Assembly: GCF_000499845.2 (NCBI RefSeq)
Contig: NC_023757.2
Span: 2,204,118 to 2,268,117 of the forward strand
Length of the DNA stretch: 64,000 nt
DNA from: Phaseolus vulgaris
Lineage: Eukaryota; Streptophyta; Magnoliopsida; Fabales; Fabaceae
Reading direction: 5' to 3'
Within the stretch, counting starts at the first letter, position 1, and the number at the start of each line of letters is the position of its first letter. Position numbers and translations under genes: made by a program. Shown piece after piece: positions 56,131-64,000 of the stretch. The notes beneath the pieces were generated by a model. It saw only the letters and a list, made by a program, of their open reading frames with translations, was not told where the DNA came from and searched no databases.

Positions 56131-57129
56131 TTGAAATTATCTAAATAAATGTTGTTATAATTTTCAAAAATTTCAATTTCTCTTTAAATATTTTATCATG
56201 AAACATTTCAATTTTTATAAAAATAAATTACTCTTTAAAGAAACTTTCATCTAAACACACTATTAAAATATTTTTTAAATAAGTTGCAAAAATAACTTTG
56301 ATACTCTATTTGGTAACTTTATACTTAATAGTGATTGATGGAACAAACATTAATAATCTATTGGATTATAATAACATCGAAAAGAAGTACATTTAAGAGT
56401 TTTATTTAATTATTCTAAATATATAACAATACTTTTTTTTCTATTATCTGTGGACCAAATAAGACGTAGTTTTTTTCCACTAAAAGCTACCAAGTGTTTG
56501 AAGAAATTTCCTAAACATAAAATGAAGGAAATAGAAAAGCAGAAGAAGTAAGAAAGTAAAAGAAACGCAACTTTGAAAGAGACTAAAAAAAGGAAAAAAA
56601 AAAGCTAAAAAGTGGGACAAATTTGAAGGTTTGGAATGAGTGTTAAGAAGGTGTTGATCCAAAATCTTACCTTAAATTAAAGGATTTTGGTGTGTGAGAG
56701 GATATTTGATGATCACGGGTAGGCAAAGAAAGAAGGTTTGATGGAGAAGGTGGTCCACATGTCCACTTGCATTCATCATCTAACAATCATTACTTTCTAA
56801 TTCAACCAAATCTAGGTTTTGCACTTTCATAACCAATAATCACTTTTGCTTCACTAAAAAGATCTTCCACCTCAAAATAATTATACATTCTTATTTATTA
56901 ATAAATATTAAGAAGTACAAAGTTTAATTTAATCTTTTTAAAATCGACTTTAAGTTGAGGTTTGTAGTTGTACCGATTGGTACCGGACGATTCAGTCTCG
57001 GATCTGATGACCGATCGATCAAGTAAAAAATCACCTTAAGGCATGCAATAAATGATACTAACGATAGTTACAATAGTACTTAGTGAGTCACATTCATATC
57101 CTGAAATATGTGAGAAATATCTCCGACAA
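56131..57129. other. Intergenic DNA
   Basis: AT-rich to about 56900. Then comes a stretch (56940-57110) with mixed composition (GTACCGATTGGTACCGGAC, GACCGATCGATCA) that may be old LTR DNA. No gene is seen. Confidence 0.4.
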
Positions 57130-57510
57130 ATCAGCTAAATACTATGAATTGATCTTATATCTAGCAGATATGAGATATGCAACCCCCTCACGTCCAGTCC
57201 AAGCAACTCATGCGTGAGACTATATATTTATATGTAATCAGATATCGGTATGATAGAAGGTGATACGATAAACTCAACAAACTCTTGTTATGAGAGACTC
57301 TAAATAACTCTAATATCATCTTAAGAAATGGACTTTAAGTCTATCTCAGACTCAGCAAACTCTTGGTCAGATAGACTTTAAATGACTCGAGTACCATATT
57401 AAAAAGTGAACTTTAAGCCTAACTTAACCTTACAAAACCGACATGTAAGGTGAAATTTGCATTCACCTATATACTATTGACCTTATTTTTAGTCGATGTG
57501 AAATTTTTAA
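57130..57510 (-). mobile_element. TRIM-like LTR element, minus strand (copy E, rearranged)
   Basis: The right LTR runs from about 57392 to 57510 (AGTGAACTTTAAGCCTAAC to TTTTAACA). Two PBS-to-LTR junctions can be seen: ATATCATCTTAAGAAATGGA near 57315 and GAGTACCATATTAAAAAGTG near 57385. Part of the internal region is thus duplicated. Confidence 0.55.
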
Positions 57511-58597
57511 CATTTAATTAACATTTATTTAAAATTACACAAGGATATTCTACTTTGTCACTATATATAAGATATTGTTTTGAAAATTTGTTTATATTTT
57601 TAGAAACTTTTTAAAAATGTTTGATACATTAATCATTTCAAATTATTATTAGACTTTTATTACTTTATAATAAATACTATAAATTAACAAAATAAAGTCA
57701 TGTTTTCTCTCATGAAGTCTAGAAAAGAGGACTAACATATAGTATAGTCATTTAGATTAATTAAGTAAAAACAGTGAGATATATAAGTTTCCATAACTTT
57801 TAACAATGATATAAAAAATACAAAAATTGTTAACAAATTTAATATATTACTAGTTAAATTGATAAATATAAGTTAGTTAAGAAAGACTACTCTTTTAATT
57901 GCTAATTTGATTTATAAATTCCAATAATCAACCTACAACAGCAATTTTCTTAACCAACAAAATGATCATGAAACAAAACTCACTCATGAATTCTGCAATA
58001 ACATAGAAAAACAAGAACAAGAACATAAAAAAAAAAACAAGAAGAAAAGTAAGAGTTTACTATGTTATGTTTTTTTTTTTTTGTCTTTTGCATTCACTAA
58101 TTAATAATGTGAACATGTTCACGTTATTCTAATATTTTATTCTTAATCTCATGCATGTCCAAGTTCAATATTAAATCCCCACTTTGCTAAATAATACTAT
58201 AAAATGGTTCAATTTCATAAAATAATCTGTCTACGAAACTAAAGCTGGAGATTATCCACTAAAAAATTAAGTCAAGAACCAAAAGGTCATTAGTAATGAC
58301 AAATTAAATTAATTAATGTTATTATTGATGATGTGATCTAGTTATTGTTAATTATATATTTTTATCTACTACTTGTTCAAGTATCAAATCACATTTTTTT
58401 ACACATAGAAAAATGTTGCAAACATAAGAAATAGTATCAAACCTTGCGACATGGATTTCAAAGACAAAAGTAATAATTAAGGGGTAATTTTTTTATATAT
58501 AAAAATCATGTTAGATATTATATAATCGTATAAAACTAAAAAAAAAATGAGAGATTAAATCAAATTTATTAAAAAAATATATTTTTTTCCTTAAAAC
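57511..58597. other. AT-rich intergenic DNA
   Basis: No gene and no clear element. Confidence 0.5.
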
Positions 58598-58712
58598 ATA
58601 TAATTAGATACTAATTTAAAAATTATTTATTAATAATAAAAAATAATTTAAAAATCAATAATTTTTTTAATTTTTAAAATTAATTTTTATTTAATAATTT
58701 TTTTAAGGTATC
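58598..58712. mobile_element. CACTA-type MITE, right-arm fragment
   Basis: About 115 bp match the right arm of the family (AATTAGATACTAATTTAAAA, ATTTATTAATAATAAAAAAT, AATAATTTTTTTAA). The left arm and the terminal CTTGTAGTG are missing. Confidence 0.45.
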
Positions 58713-59734
58713 ACAAATTAATTACTTAAAAAACGACTTTTTATTATTTTATTATCGAGGGAGTAAAAGGTACTATAAATATTTTTTTTTTATTAAATTT
58801 GGTGTGACCATTTTCTTATAAAGCTACAATGTATAATAACTAATTTAATATATAATTATATTTCTAGGATGTTTTTATATTAAGTTGTAAAATTCAGTGA
58901 TCAATATGAAATTAAGTTGTATAGATATAATTATTATCTTTTTATATATTTAAAGACATAACCAAAATTTTATTTATTTTTTAAATTAAATTATAATTGA
59001 TTCACATCATTTATCTACTAATGGCATGAAGTTATGATAAAAATGTAAAAAATGGAAAGTTTTATAAAGCTGACAATTCTATTAACGGCGCCGCTACGTC
59101 GTGGCCTATTTTATTTATTATTTGCTATAATAATATTATAATTTAATGTCAAAGTTGGAACACAATTCTGAATTCCATCTATAAAAAAAATAAAATTGAA
59201 CAGTATTTACGTTATTGAGACAAATTAAAATGAAAAATGTTACTTCTTCTAATATATAAATAGACAAATTCAAATATAATTTTTTAATCTTTTCAGACTA
59301 ATTTTCATTTTTAATTAGAGGTCTCATCACATCAATTTAAAATAATCATAAATACAGTTATTTTATTACACCGTTTACTTCAACCGTGAAAACGATTTTA
59401 ATTGAGAAATATAAATAAGATTTGAGTTTCGTATTTTTTTTTTTAAATTATCTTGTTAAGAACACATTTTATGTTGTGAGGAAACTTAACACATAAATTT
59501 TGAAGATAAAGGTTTGTTTTTGGATAAAGAGAATGAACCTTTTAATTCCAAGACGTGTTTAACCTGAATTAAAATTGTAAAATTGTGTCAATGTGAACTA
59601 CAATGCGTCAAAGTAATTTAACACAATTTACTAATTTTATTAATTTTTTAAAGCTTTATTTATTTTAATAATTAAAAAATTAAATCATAATAGTTAAAAT
59701 TTCTTGTACTTTGGCAGCGGTGATGATATAAAAC
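58713..59734. other. AT-rich intergenic DNA
   Basis: One tiny GC-rich spot (GGCGCCGCTACGTCGTGGCC, about 59087-59106) interrupts otherwise AT-rich DNA. Its origin is unclear. No gene is seen. Confidence 0.4.
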
Positions 59735-59985
59735 TCAGATACGTCTCTTAAATGGTATATGCGTGCGTAAAACTATATATTATGGGTTAGCGGCTCAATA
59801 GAGTGTGTCACGATAGACCCAACACAAACACTGGTTAGGAAAATCTCGAAATGATTCTTATACCATATTATGAAGTGAACTTTAAGCCTAACTCAATCCC
59901 ACAAAACCGGTTCATGAGATTGAAGTTTGCCCCACTTTATATAATAAAGACTATAATCTCTAATCGATGTGAGATCACCAACCTA
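59735..59985 (-). mobile_element. TRIM-like LTR element, minus strand (copy F)
   Basis: The LTR-like part is about 59868-59983 (AAGTGAACTTTAAGCCTAAC, ending GAGATCACCAAC). A decayed PBS (ATTCTTATACCATA) lies just left of it, then the internal phrase ATAGACCCAACACAAACACT. The second LTR is absent or very short. Confidence 0.55.
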
Positions 59986-60753
59986 TCTATAAATATATCG
60001 ATATTGATTGTAATGGGAAAAATGATTGAAAAAAGAACATATATTAATGTGGTGTTGAGGTTATAAAAGAAGAGAATTGTGAGGTAGCATTCAGGGGAGT
60101 TGCTGTCACGTGGGTTTTGGATTTGCGACCCCACACCACAACACAGATCGTCTAACCGTGTTCCTGACCCCATGGAAGCCTAGCCTATGCAGACACGACA
60201 CAGATAAACTTAACACACCCTCAATTCAAACATCTTCTCCTATGTTGAATTTTTCATCAATGTTTATTGCCTTCAACTCACAACACGAAAACGCGTTCAA
60301 GATTTCTTAGGCACTGTTCTAACAAGGCGGAGAAAGAAAAGGTATTTGAGGTTTTAGGGAGGACCCTTTTGCTTCTTCTTTCTCCTAGTGCTGCTTTGGG
60401 TGCTCCCACCATGTCAGCAAAATCTGACAACAAAAGAATCTTCGTAGATTGTGGGGAACAAAAGTGCCATAAATAACCATATTGTTGACATTGAAGAAGG
60501 AATATTGAGTGTTATGAACCTCCCATGTGATGCAGAGATTGGCACTGTTCTGTGATCTGGGTTTTGTTCTGTGACAAGATTTTGAGGTGTGACACTTGAG
60601 ACATTGGTTTTGGTTGTTAAAGTTTGGTGATAATTGCTTGCATTCATCCAAAGCTTTCATCTTTGCTTGGGCTCTAAGAATTTTGGTTGTTATTATTGTT
60701 ATTATGGGATCTAAAGTTTAGAACTTTGCTTTGTGTTGAGATTGAGACGTCAC
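59986..60753 (+). promoter_or_regulatory. Upstream region of the PERK gene
   Basis: Composition becomes less AT-rich toward the gene. Short overlapping frames on both strands here have no family likeness. A promoter and long 5' UTR are expected, but no core element could be fixed. Confidence 0.4.
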
Positions 60754-63700
60754 ATGTCGGCAGCGTCGCCGTCGCCGGCGGCATCCACGGCTTCGCCACC
60801 GTCACAGACGCCATCCTCCTCCAACACTGGTCCCTCACCCTCCAACACCACCACTCCTCCTCCGCAACAAACCCCTTCTTCCACTTCTCCGCCACAACAA
60901 CCTGCTTCTCCGCCGCCTTCTCCGCCATCTTCTCCGCCGTCATCGCCGCCCAGTTCTTCACCTCCCCCCGTGTCTGGAACAACCCCTCCTTCAGTACCTC
61001 CACCATCACCACCGCCATCTCCGCCGCCAGCTCCGGATGCACCGCCACCGGTGACACCGAGCTCTCCATCTCCACCGCCACCGGTGACACCGAGCTCTCC
61101 ATCTCCACCGCCACCGGTGACACCGAGCTCTCCACCTCCACCCCCACCATCAGCACCAATTCCATCAAGAAGCCCTCCTTCACCGCCACCACCATCAAAC
61201 CCTCCTAATAACACATCTCCACCACCGTTACCACCACCCCCACAACCATCACCATCAGCGCCACCACCTAACAACACCCCACCACCACCGCCGCGGGGAA
61301 ATTCACCACCTCCTCCGGCCACCACGCCGCCACCAGCCTCGCCACCACGAAATTCACCGCCTGCTCCGGCTGCACCGCCCCCCAGTAACTCAACTAGGTC
61401 GCCGCCGCCGGTAAATTCGCCTCCACCAGCAGCGCATGCGCCGCCACCCAGGTCATCGGCGCCGCCAGCACCTGAACCCTCCAACCCTCCTTCTAGCATT
61501 AGTCCTCCTCCCACACCAAGTTCCTCACCACCTCCACCTTCAAATTCTACGCCAAGCTCATCACCTCCATCACCACCTTCACTTACTCCATTGGCCCCGC
61601 CACCGCCACCATCGCCCCCATCCCCGCCTCCCAATGCGACATCAGACTCAACCCCTGGTGGAGATGGAATTGGCACTGCTGGTGTAGTGGCTATTAGTGT
61701 GGTGGGTGGATTTCTGCTTCTTGGCTTCATCGGTGTTCTTATGTGGTGCATGAGGAGGCAAAAGAGAAAGATTCCTGTGAATGGTGGTTATGTTATGCCA
61801 TCCACTCTGGCCTCATCTCCTGAATCAGGTAAATTCACTCTTGTTATGTGGCTTGAACCAGTTTATTGTTCGTTCATATTGTTTGTATATCAACTAAAGA
61901 TTAGAACATTTCATGAGGTTGAATTAGATTTAAAGTCCACTTCTTAATACATATGCTAGATTGGTTGAACCATTTCGTAATCTAAGAAGGTTAAACCTTA
62001 GCCGATTTGTTGGCATTAAATTCATTGAAGTGTGTGACTTTGTCCAGATTCATCCTTTTTCAAGACACACTCCTCAGCTCCTCTTGTACAAAGTGGCTCT
62101 GGCAGTGATGTTGTGTACACACCATCTGATCCTGGTGGACTAGGCCACTCAAGATCATGGTTTTCATACGAAGAACTAATCAAGGCCACAAATGGTTTCT
62201 CAAGTCAAAATCTTTTGGGTGAGGGGGGATTTGGTTGTGTGTATAAAGGACAGCTTCCTGATGGAAGAGAGATAGCAGTGAAAGAACTGAAGATTGGTGG
62301 AGGTCAGGGAGAGAGAGAATTCAAAGCTGAAGTGGAAATTATCAGTCGTATACATCATCGCCATTTGGTTTCTTTAGTGGGATACTGCATTGAAGACAAC
62401 AGAAGACTACTTGTCTATGACTTCGTTTCTAACGATACCCTTTACTTCCATCTACATGGTAAACTCCATCTTTCTGATAAAGGAATGATTCAGTTCAGTT
62501 TGATGATTATCTTAGATTGTTAACTGAAATTGTAATTTGCAGGGGAAAGCCAGCCTGTGCTAGAATGGGCAAACCGTGTTAAAATTGCAGCTGGTGCAGC
62601 CCGAGGACTAGCTTATCTGCATGAAGACTGTAATTATCAATCCTTTTTTTTTTCCTTGTCTGCACATAAATGCTTATCACTCCACTTTCTTTTTGCAAAT
62701 TTTAATTTTTGGAATTGGCTTAACTCTAGTCCGGAATTTGAATGAATGTGAATTGATGAGGGTGATAGAAAACGTTTTAGCGTAGACAGTAGATGTACTT
62801 TGGGAGCTAGGAGAGTGGACATCATGCATAAACTTTTCCTGACAAAGAAGGGTCTTATTATTCAACAAACACATGTTTTGGAGAGAAAAATAAAAAATAA
62901 AAGTGAATTAACTTCTCCATAAAATAAAGTTAATTTATATATAAACTAAATTTTAGAAGTCATTTCGTAGTAAATCTCTTTAGTAATAATTGACAAAAGG
63001 GGGAACCACATAACCAAATATAGGGGTTTTTAGTCATAAATTTATCATAAACAAGATTGGACAAAATTATGAAGCTCGGACACACTTCTTAACTGGTTTG
63101 TTCCTGTGTCCGACACTTATTGGATACTGACCCGCGTACGATACGAATCGGTGAAGTGTCCAATCAAATAGATAATTTTTTGGATATTTTACAATTCTAA
63201 CACAATTTTAAAAAGGACAAATACAATTAATTTCTATAAACTCATAGTGTCGTGTCCAGTGTATCCGTGCTACATAAAATAGGACAGCCGAGTTAGTTAA
63301 TATGCTGTGAACCTAAAATCCAGTCAAATATGGATAATTTTATGACTTGTATCAATTTTAGAACTCAATGGCATCAACTGATGCAGGTAGCTGACTCATC
63401 TAGTAGGATATGGTTAGAGATGTTGTATTATTATTTATTATTAATCCTGTTGAATGTCATTCACATTTCAGGCAACCCTCGGATCATTCACAGGGATATC
63501 AAGTCTTCAAACATTCTTTTAGATTTCAATTATGAAGCTAAGGTATCTGTTATACTCCTTATTCAAAGTTTGATAGTTTGTTCTATTATGTCCATCCAAA
63601 TCTTATACTCTAATTTGTAATGTTAGGTCTCAGATTTTGGGCTAGCCAAATTAGCTCTTGATGCAAACACACATATTACCACCCGTGTCATGGGAACTTT

Positions 63701-64000
63701 TGGGTGAGCATTCGTTACTATGTCTCCAAACTTCTCTTTTCTTTTTCACTATTTCATTTTCCATTCAGACTATTCAGAGCAAAATCCTGTATTAACATTG
63801 ATTTCCACCCTCTTGTAAGGTATGTTGCCCCTGAATATGCTTCAAGTGGCAAATTGACTGAGAAGTCTGATGTATATTCTTTCGGAGTTGTGCTTTTGGA
63901 GCTAATTACTGGACGGAAGCCTGTAGATGTATCCCAACCTTTGGGAGATGAAAGCCTGGTTGAATGGGTATACAAAGATGCCTTTTTTTCTAGTGTTGCT
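60754..64000 (+). CDS. PERK: Proline-rich extensin-like receptor kinase (PERK), 3' end outside window
   Basis: Exons: 60754-61828, 62048-62458, 62543-62629, 63472-63542, 63627-63703, 63820-63967. A further donor at 63968 leads out of the window. Residues 1 to about 300 are an extracellular Pro/Ser-rich region with SPPPP blocks and no clear signal peptide, as in other PERKs. A membrane helix ([20 protein letters not shown], about 306-332) and a basic stop-transfer (RRQKRK) follow. The kinase domain shows [35 protein letters not shown], the catalytic [21 protein letters not shown] and [20 protein letters not shown], then [19 protein letters not shown]. All key kinase residues seen are intact. 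PERKs are plasma-membrane kinases thought to sense the cell wall. Which PERK paralogue this is cannot be told. Confidence 0.93.
61041..61139 (+). repeat. Three 33-bp coding tandem repeats in the PERK ectodomain
   Basis: Three 33-bp units, the first two identical, encode [15 protein letters not shown] 11-mers. They are part of the extensin-like region. Confidence 0.9.
63060..63300. repeat. Repeat-like insert in PERK intron 3
   Basis: Within the 842-bp intron 3 lies a stretch with recurring GTGTCC and GACAC words (GTGTCCGACACTTATTGGA, GAAGTGTCC, GTGTCGTGTCC). This is unlike the rest of the intron and resembles dispersed repeat DNA. Its class and limits are uncertain. Confidence 0.3.

Noticed and set aside
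60674..61208. Two further long frames (about 174 codons) on either strand over PERK exon 1
   Set aside because: Shadow frames of the same low-complexity, GC-rich exon, without family likeness.
60750..61751. 333-codon Gly-rich frame on the minus strand opposite PERK exon 1
   Set aside because: It is the antisense shadow of the Pro-rich coding region (Pro codons CCN read as Gly GGN in reverse). The plus strand has the domain order and splice sites of PERK.

Overview
The window looks like nuclear DNA of a dicot plant, most probably a papilionoid legume of the bean/soybean group. This is inference from the gene families, GT-AG introns, very AT-rich intergenic DNA and the style of the repeats; no search was run. 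Seven protein-coding genes can be supported. Most are split into exons, and their models below were built by joining exons at GT-AG sites that keep reading frame and family homology.

Layout from left to right. 1-591 (+) is the 3' end of a cationic amino acid transporter (CAT) gene. 0.6-9.4 kb is repeat-rich intergenic DNA with a LINE tail, a solo LTR and several copies of a CACTA-type MITE. 9522-13149 (+) is a DUF4228/PADRE gene whose last 19 residues lie on a small exon beyond a 3.06 kb intron. 15896-23489 (-) is a complete ten-exon quinolinate phosphoribosyltransferase gene (QPT, NAD synthesis). 26687-28387 (+) is a two-exon MLP/Bet v 1-type gene. 33846-34328 (-) is an extensin-like, probably GPI-anchored protein. 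39403-41375 (-) is a three-exon membrane protein with a Gly-rich stretch and an acidic tail, not recognised, probably plastid-targeted. 44418-51106 (+) is an eight-exon HD-domain phosphohydrolase (HDDC2/YfbR type). 60754 to the end (+) is a proline-rich extensin-like receptor kinase (PERK), cut off by the window edge.

The rest is mainly transposon debris. One palindromic CACTA-type MITE family (TIR CACTACAAGAAAA) is present in about 14 full or partial copies, three with perfect 3-bp target-site duplications, and copies sit in introns of three of the genes. A TRIM-like small LTR element family occurs at least six times, every copy on the minus strand, with a primer-binding site matching initiator tRNA-Met. 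Other elements are a 499-bp solo LTR with 5-bp TSD, a 5'-truncated LINE tail with 17-bp TSD, a decayed Copia RT/RNase H fragment inside QPT intron 5 and a decayed hAT (BED/DUF659) transposase inside HDDC2 intron 2.

The most unusual structure is a GC-rich, CpG-dense minisatellite of 26-bp units at about 51.8-53.1 kb, just downstream of the HDDC2 gene. About 37 units run in one orientation and then about 12 in the opposite orientation, with signs of higher-order repeats. The genes are independent plant genes, not an operon. No gene cluster acting as one system was found.
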